In this document: one piece after another, positions 24,231-35,305 of the stretch
Layout of the letters: the number at the start of each line of letters is the position of its first letter
Numbering within the stretch: the stretch's first letter is position 1
Source: Lagopus muta
Taxonomy: Eukaryota > Chordata > Aves > Galliformes > Phasianidae
DNA length: 64,000 bases
Reading direction: 5' to 3'
NCBI RefSeq assembly: GCF_023343835.1
Contig: NC_064436.1
Coordinates: 71,134,225-71,198,224 of the forward strand
The notes under the pieces: model-generated
Seen by the model: only the letters and a program-made list of their open reading frames with translations
Database searches by the model: none
Told to the model about the DNA's origin: nothing
Made by a program: the position numbers and the translations under genes

Positions 24231-24353
24231 AGTCTCTAAGAAGCCTCGAGAGATAAAAGGCAAAAACAGTAAAAAGATTTCTCTAAAATACACTGCAGCT
24301 CGACTTCATGAGAAGGGAGTGCTTTTAGAGATTGAGGACCTGCAAGTTAACCA
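24231..24353 (+). CDS. IQGAP1: IQGAP1 exon (copy B): VSKKPREIKGK...
   Basis: Identical to 1702-1824, with acceptor CTTCCAG and donor GTGAGT. Confidence 0.92.
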
Positions 24354-24857
24354 GTGAGTGTTCCTTAAAAACTCATTAGAGCTAAGTAGCTTTCCTAGAG
24401 AAATAGGGAAATGTTGCACACTGTTCTTGACTACTTGGGCTGGCAGGAGCTGAGAAACTTCACAAACTGCTGACGTGCTGTTCTCTATTTCTGGTGAAAT
24501 GGGAGCAGATCTCTGGTAGATGAGTTCCATGTGCTTTAGGAATGACGCCCTCTTTCTCCCTGTTCCCCCACAGCCCTGTCACGGAAGGATTCCTCCTTGA
24601 GTGCCTTGCTACTGTGGCTAGTGAACTTTCAAGGCTGACCTGAGCTTGCTCAGCTGCCTCTTGCTGGCCTTGAGTAACTGATCTATCTTTCACACTATAG
24701 ACAGAAGCTGCTTGCTGCTGGAATTTTTATCGGCGTTGTGCTTTGCACTCAGTGCAGTGGGGATGTCTAGGAGCAGAGGTGGGCTGCTGATTCACGTGGG
24801 CTGGAGTGCTGTGTGTGCTTACTGTGCTTGTGGGAAGGTGCAACCTAGCAGCACAAC

Positions 24858-24887
24858 CTACAACAATGTTAGGCTACATTGTTGTAG
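24858..24887. other. 12-bp hairpin, second copy
   Basis: Identical to 2329-2358, intronic. Confidence 0.7.
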
Positions 24888-25057
24888 CCTACTATTCATT
24901 TTTCTACTGAGTCTCATTCCGAATGAGAATATAGAATTTAGGAGTAGGATTAGACATTTATCTTCAGCTTTCATCTGATGTGTTGTTTCCCTGTCGTTAG
25001 GAACTGCATGTTCAATTATGGTTTTCATATGTGGTTTTCAATTTCTTAAATTTACAG

Positions 25058-25166
25058 ATTTAAAAATGTAATATTTGAAATCAGTCCAACAGAAGAAGTA
25101 GGAGATTTTGAGGTAAAAGCAAAATTCATGGGGGTACAGGTGGAAACCTTTATGTTACATTATCAG
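25058..25166 (+). CDS. IQGAP1: IQGAP1 exon (copy B): FKNVIFEISPTEE...
   Basis: Identical to 2529-2637. Confidence 0.92.
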
Positions 25167-25358
25167 GTAAGAACAATCCTATTTAATAATGACAGCCACG
25201 GCATATGAGTTTCATGGGATGTACATGAATAGCAAATATCTATTCTGCTTGCCAGACCTTTTATCAAAATACTAATTACATGTTTTTTGCCTGAACAGTG
25301 TGAAAATGAGGGAGCATCTTTAAACGGATAGAAGGCAGACTTAGATTAAGTATGAGGA

Positions 25359-25519
25359 GGAAAATGTTGACCTTGGGGCAGTGAGGCCCTGGCACAGGCT
25401 ACTCCGAGAACTGTGGGTGCCCCATCCCTGGAGGTGCCCAAGGCCAGGCTGAACAGGGCCCCGGGGAGCTGGGAGGTGTTGGAGTCCCTTCCAACATCAG
25501 CCCGTACTGCGGTTCTGTG
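25359..25519 (+). mobile_element. CR1 fragment, second copy
   Basis: Identical to 2830-2990. It was carried along by the duplication rather than inserted independently. Confidence 0.85.
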
Positions 25520-26860
25520 AGCAGCTATTGTGACAGCAGGAGATTTGTTGCAGACAAAACGTACAGTGCCAACGGGGGACTGAGGCTAATTTGTTTCTTT
25601 ACTAATGAAAGCTTTGTGTCAGTCTGTGTCTTAGTTACACTTACATAAGTATGCACGCTACTTGTGTGAGTCTGTTGGAACAGACTTACAGGCTAGCTTT
25701 CCCAAATGGTCCCCATTCTTCTTACCGTACCACTGCTGTTATGCCTGGCAGCTCTGTGCACGTGTGTCTACCAAAACTTGGTTGCCAAGTATTGCTAGGT
25801 ATGGTAACAGCGGATGTCCCAGGCATATTGAAACAAATTGCATACAGGAGCACTCTGTGCAGAGATATGTCTGCATTGCAGTCCCTGACTGACTGCTAGG
25901 AGAGATAGCTGCCTTACATGTCCCATCTGCTCTGGGAGCTGCTGTAGTTCATTCCAGCGCTGATCTGTTGGAGCTGGTCGCAGACTTCTTGGTGTGGCTA
26001 CTCGAGGTCACTTGGTTCTCAAGCACGTGTGGTAAAACCACTCTGAACAAACTGCCACTGCTCGTCCAAGTGTAGTGTTGGCAATGGCTTCAGTTAAAAA
26101 GTCTCACGTTGCCAGAGTTTTTATAGAAGACTATAGAAACAGCTGTTTGGTGTTTGTTCTGGTGCCAGGAGCAAGATTCACCATTTGGAATACATGCAGT
26201 ATTCCTTGCAGTAGCAGTACATGAATGCTTTCTCTAAGATGCACTGTTCTAGAGAGGAGACTGTGGGAAGGAATTGTTGCTGAGATGAATCGGTGCAGGG
26301 AGTCGTACAGCTTTGTCGGGTGCATCACTGATGAGAAGAAATTGTAACTGGAGCCAGTGCCTATGTGAATACAGGGGAAACTGAATTGGCATAATGTAAT
26401 TAGTCCTAATGGAGAAGTTGTTTCTTTCTGTGACATACATTGTATTCTAAACCGCCTCTGTCTCCTCTATGACAGATGAGGTTTTTAGAGAGTCGTGCTG
26501 TGGAATATTGTAATGCTTACACAATAAGATTAGGCAAACGGGAGAGAGATTCTAAACATTACAGCTTTACATCTGTTATGTGAATGAAAAGCCTGGTATG
26601 GTCTAGAGCTGAAATTTGACTTTCTATTTATGAGTTGTGTAATTCTTTTAAACCACAGATTAAGACAAACATCTGAGAAATCTTAGTGCAGCTTATTTGT
26701 TCCTGTGCTGTGAGTGGATCCTTAACCCTCTCATTTTTCTAGCTTATGCTATGTATTTTGTGATAGATATTCCACAAAACCCCACCTTATCACAATGTCT
26801 TGTATAAGTTTGTATGCACTGTTGAGGATTCCTCGCTCATAACTGTTTTCCCTTTGGTAG

Positions 26861-26974
26861 GATCTTCTGCAGCTGCAGTATGAAGGTGTTGCAGTTATGA
26901 AGTTATTTGACCGAGCAAAAGTAAACGTTAATCTTCTGATCTTCCTTCTGAACAAGAAGTTTTATGGGAAGTAA
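26861..26974 (+). CDS. IQGAP1: IQGAP1 terminal coding exon (copy B) with stop
   Basis: Identical to 4332-4445; TAA at 26972-26974. Confidence 0.93.
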   Translation, partial: DLLQLQYEGVAVMKLFDRAKVNVNLLIFLLNKKFYGK

Positions 26975-28599
26975 CTGACCTTTGCTGGCAAATCTGTGAG
27001 AGGGGAGATGAATAGAAGCCTTGCATATGTGACTTCTAATGACTTTGCTGTGCATCACTATGTGCCCGTGCCTTGCTGAAATATATCAAGTCTGTTACAA
27101 TTAAGGCCTAAGAACTTCTTGTGAATTGACAGTGCTGACTGACGCTGCAGGGAGCTCTTTCTTGTACCTTTATGATGTTTATGTTCAACTTGATGTAATA
27201 ATTTACAGATGGCCTCTTGCGTAGAGGTGCTGCAGTATCCATTTAACGCTTAAGGATGGGGAGTGAAACAGACAAATTCTTGGCAAGTTAGCTTTTGATG
27301 TTGCTTGCAAAGGTTTTGAAGGGTAAAACTAAGTTCTTTTCTCCCCAGTTTTAGATCAATGTTTCATATATCTTTACCAGATTCAATAAACGTTAGGCTC
27401 TACTTTTGCAGACTTACCAAAAGAAGACAATTATCTTAAATAGGTTGGCTTTTTAAAAGTTTAATTTTTCTAGCTCTGTCAAACCCCTCATTTCCTCATC
27501 TGTAGTGGATTTTTCACCGTGGTGATTGTGCTGCTGTTCTGCTATATCCAGTAAAAATGCAGAGACTCTTGAATAAATCCCACCAAAAATTGTTTGCCCT
27601 GCCCCCTCCTTTTTTTTTTTTTTTTTTTTTTTTAAGAAACATCGCTAATTACAAATGTCATTTTTGCAGGTTTTTTTTGTTTAGATTACTGTGTTGTAGA
27701 ACTGCCTTATCTCTGAGCTCACACACCGTATTGCTATTGCTCCATTGGCATAGATTTTTTGCTAATGAGAGCCACTCACAGAATTGGAGTTGGGTGCATC
27801 CTTGAGGTGAGTTTTCCGTAGTCCTTTAGTAAGTATCTGCTGGTGTCTGGTCTGCATGAAATGCTTGTTACTGGCATGCACCAACATTACAGCATCACCT
27901 GGTAAGATATTTCTGTATTTTATAACAAGATATTTTAATGTTGGTGCATGCCAATAAAATAATATTTTAATGTTTGTCCAGCACAATGCATTAACAGAAA
28001 TTCCTTTTCATACCATACCAACCAAAAAAGATATGTGCGGTGTAGGTCATCTGAAAGAGAGTGACCTCAGAACTAGATTTTCACTAATATCTGAAGAAGT
28101 GATGTGAAATGAGTTAAAGATCTTGCCTTGATTTTTTTAGTTCTATCTAGCTACATGCGAATTTGCTGTATCATAGAGGGACTTGAGAATTGTATTACTT
28201 TGATTTGGGAGTGATGAGAATAACGGTAGAAAATTCTTAAATATTGTTAACAAAATGCAGCTGTACTCTGCAGGCTCTTGAGCTACAGAGATGAATCCCC
28301 TCTCTCCCTTTTAATTTTTTTTTAATTGAAAGCTTTTAATATTTTTCAGCGTCTGGCAGTCTTTAAACCACAACCCAGGTGGGATCAGGGAAAATGCAGT
28401 GAGGTGTTAGCGGTGATTGTACACTGCTCAAGGAAAATATGCTTACCAGGTGATTTACAATAATTGTTACCTATGCTTAATGACAAAAATTTTTGACAAA
28501 AATTGAAAACAAACAAAAAACAAGAGAATTAACTGGAGGAGTTTGTTCAGAGACAGAGCTTTTTTTTTTTTTTTTTAAGGGAAAAACTGTTAATAAAGA
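26975..28599 (+). other. IQGAP1 3' UTR candidate (copy B)
   Basis: Same as 4446-6070, with AATAAA signals at 27385, 27572, 27953 and 28592. Confidence 0.5.
27873..27952. other. 17-bp inverted repeat abutting AATAAA, second copy
   Basis: Arms at 27873-27889 and 27936-27952, identical to the pair at 5344/5407. Confidence 0.85.
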
Positions 28600-31044
28600 C
28601 AGTCTCAGCAGTGAATTATATGTATTCTATAATTTATTGGTGACTTAGCTTTGCTTATTTCCTGTACACCACTGTATTTACAATTGGAGCAGCTATAAGT
28701 AGAAGGCATGTCTTTCCTTGTTAGTAAAGTTTGCCTCTGTAACTCACATATAAGTAAAAAGCCATTTGTGTCCATGGATGCTGTGTGTGACCTTGACTGG
28801 AAGTAGCCCTGACCATGCCGTTAGGCCCTGGGTGCAGTGTGGCGGTGCTGGATAGACTCTGTGCACAGGAAGCGTGGTTCAGCAGCTGCATTGCTGGTGT
28901 GTCGTGAGCCAGCCTTCCCTTTAAAGTCAGAGTAGCACTGGGGGAGCTGTGGGATGGTCTCACTGTGAAGGGTTTGGGGCAGGAGAGCAGTGCTAAGGGA
29001 TGCCCTGGAGAGGAGTGTGGGATGCGGGCTGTTTGGGGCCACGGGGCGCGCGTTGGGAGGGAGGAAGGTGGGACGAGGTAGTATTGAAATAGATCAGCCC
29101 CAGTTGTTAACACCTCGTTTTGGCCGTTAACGTGGACTGCATGGGGCTGTGGGTGATGGGCTGCACACACGCCGTGTGCCCTAGATGTACACTGTGCGCT
29201 ATCTCGATTATCCCTGCGGTGTATTCTGCAACCATTTTGTGGTGCTTTTATGCTTGGAGAATTTCCCAGCTTCCTATCTTGTTCCCACACTCTGAAGTCC
29301 CTCACCCAGCCCATAGATTTCTCAAAATTTTCGTGATGGCATGTTCAGCTATGTGGAAAGTTCCTCCGATGCCTTGTTCAGCAGTGTCATGCTATGGTAT
29401 TGTTTCTCTTTGTCTTGAAGCTTGTTTGTATGACTTGACATCCCATTCACCTGGCTTTTCATCTGAGAGGTTTCACTTTATGCAAACTCGGAAATTCAAA
29501 CACTCCAAACCCATTTAACAGCTTAAAGCAGTGGTAAAAACAGGTATTTTATCTGCTATATGTAGAATGGCAGACTGTATTTATTGCAGAATCTGAGATG
29601 TTAGTTCAGTTTGTAGAGGATTTTACTAGGAGTCAACCCTTTTTCTTTACCATGACTTCTGAAACACAGAAAACTATATTTGAACCCCAGAAAAATGAAG
29701 TATTTCAGGTGTTTTAAGAAACGATGTGAAAGTGTCCTTTTTTTTTTTTTTTTTGTGTTACTCAAGACTAAAAACTGTGGGTTCTGAGAAACTCAGACCT
29801 AACTCTTAATGATGACTTATTCAAGGTGATATGGGATGAAAACCAGACCTAGGCAAAGTGTAGACTGGGTTTTCTGAATCTTAGGCTACGGTATGTAAGA
29901 GTCCTCCTTAAACTTTTGTCAGAACAGAGTAGTTGTTCACTTAGAAAGCTTTTGTGCAGTTTTCCCATGTAGAATATGTGCGAGCTCCCTCTGTTTTCAG
30001 GTGCTGATGTGAGTTGTCAGGGCTGTCAGACGACAAATAGCTGTTCAGATCCTTAGAGGTAGAAGTCAACAGAACATCATGTGCTTGATATTGTGCCAGA
30101 TGCTCATTTCAGTTTTGTGTCCAGACTCTATTCATGTAGTCACTCTTCTGACTATAAAAAACTAGCAGTGGTTTACTGAGTTCTGGATCCAGTTAACAAA
30201 AGGTAATATATTTCATGAAAATAAACAGTCTGATGACAAGACGCGTATCATAGACTGACAAGTAGTTCCAGCAGATGTTTTCAGGCATTCTGAATCATGA
30301 CTGATACAGCAAGTAGTAGCTTTCTCAGCAGCAATATGTGCATATTCCTGCCTGCTGTTCTCCCCTCCACTGCGGTTATCTTGATAGAGGCATTGGTCAG
30401 GAGAACCTAGCATTCCGTTCTTTCCTGACAGCGAAAAACTGCACGCTCAACAAGTTGTAGCCTGCAAAACTGTGCTCATGCCTTGACCACGAAATTTCCT
30501 GAACCAGTTTGGATTGGTGTTCTTCTAGAAACAGCAGGCTTTCAAAGGGAGTTCATAAGTGGACCTAAGTTGCAGCAAATTATGTAGTTGTAATATATTT
30601 TACTTGGTTCTTCAGGAACTACCCAAAATGTGGGGCGTTTCATGGACGCAAAGAACTGGCCAGCTTTTTCAGGAGAGAACCGCAGTGTGCAGCGCTCAGT
30701 GCAAACCACTGAAGACAAAGTGACTGATGGCAGGCACTGCTATGGGAGTGTGGCTGCGTGCTGTGAAGCTGCTCTGTGCTCCACCGCGTCTCAGTGCCAG
30801 CACCAGTGCAGTTCCCAGCACTGAAGGCAACACGCATCTTCACAGATCTAACCCACAGGTCTGCATCCCAAATTTCTCACGGCACTTTTACTCCCTCTCA
30901 TTCTTGCCTCTCAAAAAGACAAAGTGCTGAACACTGCTCTTGATGTAGAAACAGTTTGCAAGACTCGTTTAGAAATCTTATAGGCAGTTCTTTCACTCCC
31001 CAAGTCTCAAATAGCTTTGAAGATTTTTATCTTTTTCACATGTC
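28600..31044. other. No gene recognised (copy B of 6071-8515)
   Basis: UTR tail or intergenic sequence; same content as 6071-8515. Confidence 0.5.
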
Positions 31045-31219
31045 ACAAAATCACAGAATTGCAGGGGTTAGGAAGGGGACCTCTTAGGAACGGGACCTCA
31101 AGAGAACAAGCCCATCCCCTCTGCTAAAGCAGGTTCTCTATAGTAGGTCGCACAGGTAGGCATCCACTTGGGTCTTGAAACAGTCCCAGAACTGTGGTAG
31201 GATGTGGTAAATGAGGTTT
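31045..31219 (-). mobile_element. CR1 antisense fragment, second copy
   Basis: Identical to 8516-8690. Confidence 0.75.
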
Positions 31220-31598
31220 CAGGTCCACTTATTTCTGGAACTGTTTTTTTTTTTTTTCTTCTTCTTCTTCTTCCTGGAACAACTGGCAGTGGGGCAGAGG
31301 AGTCCCAGAAGGCTTTTTTCTCTCTGCTTTAAGCTCTCAATCTCTGCCCCACAGGGCTCCTGCCTGAGAAGTGGAAATGGTGGAGGTAAGAGAGAGCTGG
31401 CAGAAGAGACTGCTGCAGCTGCCTGGGCAGGGTCTGCGTGTATGCCATGGCCTCGTGCTCTCTCTCCAGATGCAGCCGTGTGGGACAAACAAAGACATGA
31501 TGAACAGAAGACCGAGCTAATGAATAAATGAGCTCTGCAGCTACTTGCACCAGGTGTAAGCACACATGAAGCACCTGGCTGGTACATGTGAGCAAGAG

Positions 31599-31990
31599 GT
31601 GGTTGGGGGGGATGGGAACTGCTGAATCAGGGCCTGAACCTCTGATTGATCACCTGAGGCAAGCCATGGGTCAGCCATGGGAGCACAGTGAAAGCAATTC
31701 ACCTGTGCTGCTGGAAGGGGTGCACCTCTCCCAGACCCATTTAAGAGCTGACTACCAGTGGGGAAGGATCTCTGCTGGTGATCTCCTCTGCAGTTTCATA
31801 GCAAGCCCAGGACACGGGTAAGCATCCTATCTGTTCTGTTTGGTATAACAACTGCATAGCCAAGCTTTCTGGCATATCTCATAACTATAGCATCTGTGCA
31901 TTCATTGACTACACAGGGGATATAAAAGGTAAGCACCTACGCTAAAGGTCTTCGTTCTGCTCCAGCAATGGAGTCTGTGCATCACTTGCC
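31599..31990 (+). mobile_element. 5' LTR of an endogenous retrovirus
   Basis: Same LTR family as 9070-9239 and 11363-11700, here continuing through 'CAGGACACGGGTAAGCATCC' to a GGATATAAAAGG TATA-like element at about 31920. It ends just before a primer binding site at 31996. The exact 5' edge is unclear. Confidence 0.75.
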
Positions 31991-31995
31991 ACCAA

Positions 31996-32013
31996 TGGTG
32001 CCCGAACAGGGGC
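31996..32013 (+). other. Retroviral primer binding site (tRNA-Lys-like)
   Basis: TGGTGCCCGAACAGGGGC matches the tRNA-Lys3-type site TGGCGCCCGAACAGGGAC except for two bases. The position, directly after an LTR, supports the call. Confidence 0.75.
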
Positions 32014-32207
32014 CCCATATCAGGATCAGCTTTGGGAGATCACCTGCTATTAAGCTGACCGGTGGCAAGGAATTAGGGCTGCTGAAAGGAAAAATGACCC
32101 AAGGGTCATTGAAAGGAAGCTGGACTCAAAAAACTGCTGAAAGGAAGCAGGACTAGGCTGCACGGCCACAATCATTTCTGCAGGACAAAGGTGAGCAATG
32201 GGGAACG

Positions 32208-32309
32208 ATGGGAACAAGTATTACAAAGGAGCAGGAGGCGGTTTGCGAAATCGTGGAAACGATTTTGCAGAAGCAGCACGCTGAAGGAGGAAGCGTAGAG
32301 GTAAGGTGA
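32208..32309 (+). pseudogene. ERV gag N-terminal remnant
   Basis: An ATG-GGA start (Gly2, a possible myristoylation site as in retroviral matrix proteins) opens a 33-codon reading frame ending at TGA 32307-32309. It lies about 195 bp downstream of the primer binding site. Unrelated CpG-rich sequence follows; no further gag, pol or env is found here. The family is not identified. The short length makes the assignment tentative and dependent on the LTR-PBS context. Confidence 0.45.
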
Positions 32310-32547
32310 CTTTTGGTGCGGGTCTCTCGTAACTTAGAAGCAGATGGGGCTGCGATCCATGGCACAGAAACGTGGGACAAAGCTGCAGTGAGGCTGTGGC
32401 ACGTAGCCGAGCGCTCTGACTCCGTGGGTGAAGCAATACGTATGCGCGAGTCTCGATATCCCCCCCTCCCCCCCACGCGCTACGCATGCGTCCTGCTGCT
32501 TACGGAAATAAATATACATGGCCGCAATGCCACCGATTGGCCACGAG
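32310..32547. other. Transition from ERV leader to CpG satellite
   Basis: CpG-rich, with a C-rich run (about 32461-32473) and CACGCGCTACGCATGCGTCC. No gene seen. Confidence 0.4.
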
Positions 32548-33270
32548 GTGGTGCCGTCGTGTGGCCGATATGCGGAACTACAAAGAAGTGTTTTCCGCTC
32601 TCTGCACTGCCCCCGTGTGGCCAATATGCGGAACTGCAACGAAGTGTTCTCTGCTCTGAGCTGCCCCCGTGTGGCCGATATGCGGAATTGCAACGAAGTT
32701 TTTTCCGCTGTCTCTCCTGCCCTCGTGTGGCCGATATGCGGAACTGCAACGAAATTTTTTCCGCTCTCTGGGCTGCCCCCGTGTGGCCGATATGCGGAAC
32801 TGCAACGAAAATTTTTCCGTTCTCTGGGCTGCCCCCGTGTGGCCGATATGCGGAACTGCAACGAAATTTTTCCGCCGTCTCTGGGCTGCCCCCGCGTGGC
32901 CGATATGCGGAACTGCAATGATGTGCTCTCCGGTCTTTGGGCTGCCCCCGTGTGGCCAATATGCGGAACTGCAACGAGATTTTTTCCGCCGTCTCTGGGC
33001 TGCCCCCGTGTGGCCGATATGCGGAACTGCAACGAAATTTTTTCCTCTCTCTGGGCTGCCCCCGTGTGGCCGATATGCGGAACTGCAACGAAATTTTTTC
33101 CGCTCTCTGGGCTGCCCCCGTGTGGCCGATATGCGGAACTGCAACGAGATTTTTTCCGCCGTCTCTGGGCTGCCCCCGTGTGGCCGATATGCGGAACTGC
33201 AACGAAGTTTTTTCCGCCGTCTCTGGGCTGCCCTCGTGTGGCCGATATGCGGAACTGCGTCCAGCTTTTT
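32548..33270 (+). repeat. CTCF-like 56-57 bp satellite, block 1 (about 13 units)
   Basis: The unit starts GCTGCCCCCGTGTGGCC, then GATATGCGGAACTGCAACGA, then a T-rich tract and CCGC(CG)TCTCTGG. On the minus strand the core reads GGCCACACGGGGGCAGC, close to the CTCF motif GGCCACCAGGGGGCGC. The period is 56-57 bp with T-run length changes. Units differ by a few per cent and include an alternative half, GATGTGCTCTCCGGTCTTTGG. Confidence 0.9.
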
Positions 33271-33620
33271 TCCGCGGTCTCTGGCGTCCCCGCGTAACCA
33301 ATCCGTGCCCAACAACGCGCATGGGAAAGCAGATGTGAATTTTGCACGAAAGAGTCCGGTCCAGACTTGCCTCATGCGCGCTGCGGCGAGGAGAATTGCG
33401 CATGCGCTCTGCGGTGAGGAAACTGACGCATGCACAGTGCGATGTCCAGGAAGGCGCATGGGTACTGCCTGCATGAAGTCGGCACATGCGGGCTGCACGC
33501 AATGACCCACGCACGTGCAGTGCTGTGCCAAGAAGCCGCATACGCTGTTCGGTGCTGAGCTGGCGCATGCGTATTACCATGACGCGGCTGGCGTATGCGC
33601 CTCGCGTTGCAGAAACCGGC
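33271..33620 (+). repeat. Satellite spacer, copy 1
   Basis: From 'CGCGTAACCAATCCGTGCCC' (contains CCAAT) through 'GGGAAAGCAGATGTGAATTT' and several GCGCATGCG elements to the TATA segment. It is about 95% identical by eye to 36030-36375, showing a higher-order repeat about 2.75 kb long. Confidence 0.8.
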
Positions 33621-33623
33621 GCG

Positions 33624-33633
33624 TATATATAAA
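33624..33633 (+). promoter_or_regulatory. TATA box in satellite (copy 1)
   Basis: TATATATAAA, preceded by GGCGCG and followed by GCGTGTTACAGAGCCCGGAT. A canonical TATA inside CpG-dense DNA, repeated at 36380. About 85 bp downstream begins the CTCCGAGC minisatellite. Promoter activity is inferred only. Confidence 0.5.
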
Positions 33634-33725
33634 GCGTGTTACAGAGCCCGGATTTGCTCAGATATATTGCTTTCCCGAGACATGCTCGTGTCGGTGCTGC
33701 TGCACACCGGTAACGCGACCGAGAA

Positions 33726-33895
33726 TCCCCGAGCCGCTGCGAGTCGCTGCGAGCCCCTCCGAGCGACTCCAAGCCGCTCCGAGTCACTCCGAGCCCTTCT
33801 GAGCAGCTCCGAGCCGCTGCGAATTGCTCCCAGCAGCTCCGAGCCCCTCCGAGCCTCTCCGAGCTGCTACGAGCCCTTCCGCTGCAAATCGACTG
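33726..33895 (+). repeat. CTCCGAGC minisatellite (first of five blocks)
   Basis: Irregular 9-15 bp repeats of GAGCCGCTGCGAG / GAGCCCCTCCGAG / GAGCAGCTCCGAG. Related blocks lie at 34535-34690, 36482-36710, 37190-37330 and inverted at 37985-38125. Each block starts with GAGAATCCCCGAGCCGCT and ends in TTCCGCTGC(A/G)AATCGACT. Confidence 0.85.
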
Positions 33896-34425
33896 CGCGT
33901 GCGCCCCGATGAGCGCACGAGCAGTGCCGCTGCGAGAGCGGCGCATGCGCCGCACCGCATGTAGAGAGGCGCACGCGCAGTGCAGTCACCCTATACGCGC
34001 ATGCACAAAGCCGAGAAAGTGGCGCATGCGCCGTGCGAACTCGGCCGAAGACACATGCGCAGTGCAGAGCTGGGAACGGCGCGTGCGCAGTGCGCTGGGA
34101 ATTGACTGCGCGTGCGTCCGGATAAGAGCATGCGCATTGCCGCTGCGAGAGAAGCGCACGCGCAGTGCAGTCACCCACTAGGCGCATGCGCAGTGCCGAG
34201 AAAGTGGCGCATGCGCCATGCGAACACGGCCGAATACGCATGCGCAGTGCAGATGTGAAAACGGCGCGTGCGCAGTGCTCTGCGTATCGACTGCGTGTGC
34301 GTCCGGATGAGCGCATGCGCAGTACCGCTGCGAGAGCGGCGCATGCGCAGCGCCGCATGTAGAGAGGCGCATGCGCAGTGCAGTCACCGTGTAGGCGCAT
34401 GCGCAGTGAAGAGCTGGGAACGGGC
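33896..34425. repeat. NRF1-like palindrome-rich block 1
   Basis: Dense GCGCATGCGC and GCGCACGCGCAGTG, which match the NRF1 consensus YGCGCAYGCGCR, spaced about 20-60 bp. Subunits such as 'GAGAGGCGCACGCGCAGTGC' and 'AGTAGGCGCATGCGCAGTGC' recur. Confidence 0.8.
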
Positions 34426-34690
34426 TGCCCCCGTGTGGCCGATATGGGGAACTGCAACGAAATTTTTTCCGCTGTCTCTGATGTCCCCGCGTAACCAATC
34501 CGTGCCCAACAACGCGCCGTTAACGCGATCGAGAATCCCCGAGCCGCTGCGAGCCCCTCCGAGCGACTCCAAGCCGCTCCGAGTCTCTCCGAGCCATTCC
34601 AAGCTGCTCCGAGCCGCTGTGAATTGCTCCCAGCAGCTCCGAGCCCCTCCGAACCTCTCCGAGCAGCTCCGAGCCCTTCCGCTGCGAATC
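34426..34690 (+). repeat. Single CTCF-like unit, CCAAT spacer and minisatellite block 2
   Basis: One unit (GCTGCCCCCGTGTGGCCGAT, 34425 onward) is followed by GTAACCAATCCGTGCCC and a CTCCGAG block at 34535-34690. A shortened version of the higher-order unit that lacks the TATA segment. Confidence 0.8.
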
Positions 34691-35305
34691 GACTGCGCGT
34701 GCGCCCCGATGAGCGCACGAGCAGCGCCGCTGCGAGAGCGGCGCATGCGGCGCACCGCATGTAGAGAGGCGCACGCGCAGTGCAGTCACCGAGTAGGCGC
34801 ATGCGCAGTGCCGAGAAAGTGGCGCATGCGCAGTGCGAACTCGACCGAAGACGCATGCGCAGTGCAGACGTGAAAACGGCGTGTGCGGCGTGCGCTGCGA
34901 ATCCACTACGCATGCGTCCGGATAAGAGCATGCGCATTGCCGCTGCGAGAGCGGCGCATGCGCCGCACCGCATCTAGAGAGGCGCACGCGCAGTGCCGTC
35001 ACCGAGTAGGCGCATGCGCAGTGCGGGGAAACAAGCGCATGCGCCGTGCGATCTCGGGCGAAGACGCATGCGCCGTGCAGAGCTGTGATCGGCGCGTGCG
35101 CAGTGCGCTGCGAATCGACTGCGCGTGCGTCCGGATAGGAGCATGCGCATTGCCGCCGCTAGAGAGGCGCATGCGCCGCACCGCATGTAGAGAGGCGCAC
35201 GCGCAGTGCCGTCACCGAGTAGGCGCATGCGCAGTGCGGGGAAAAAGGCGCATGCGCCCTGCGAACTCGGGCGAAGACGCATGCGCAGTGCAGAGCTGGG
35301 AACGG
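34691..35305. repeat. NRF1-like palindrome-rich block 2
   Basis: Continues the GCGCATGCGC / GCGCACGCGCAGTG pattern of block 1, with at least two internal duplications of about 200 bp (for example around 34975 and 35165-35180). Confidence 0.8.

Larger units (their letters stand above)
9954..26974 (+). pseudogene. IQGAP1: IQGAP1 partial unprocessed copy: GAP-related region to stop codon
   Basis: Sixteen exons in gene order run from AENPPMAVVGKF to NKKFYGK-stop, about residues 920-1657 of human IQGAP1. They cover the GAP-related domain (binds GTP-bound RAC1/CDC42 but lacks a catalytic arginine finger), the RGCT domain and the tail. Calponin-homology, coiled-coil, WW and IQ regions are absent upstream. 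Exons at 9954, 11090 and 14058 carry disabling changes: two net 4-nt losses, an in-frame TGA and a 1-nt loss. An expected short exon for the segment after EEIK was not found. From 14289 on all exons are open and phase-compatible. Introns are kept, so it is a duplicated rather than retroposed copy. It contains an LTR (11363) and a CR1 (13195). Confidence 0.85.
22530..31768 (+). repeat. Right copy of the 9.24 kb exact duplication
   Basis: Same content as 1-9239, shifted by 22,529 bp. This copy is in the natural gene context: the upstream IQGAP1 exons lie directly 5' of it at 16616-21723, and the LTR at its 3' end continues past 31768 into a primer binding site. It is therefore the better candidate for the ancestral arrangement. 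The sequence just left of 22530 has no counterpart in the window, because the left copy is cut by the window edge. Confidence 0.95.

Noticed and set aside
9954..26974. Processed (retroposed) IQGAP1 pseudogene
   Set aside because: Introns with proper splice sites are present throughout.
32548..33270. CRISPR array
   Set aside because: Tandem units are head-to-tail without unique spacers, in a vertebrate genome.
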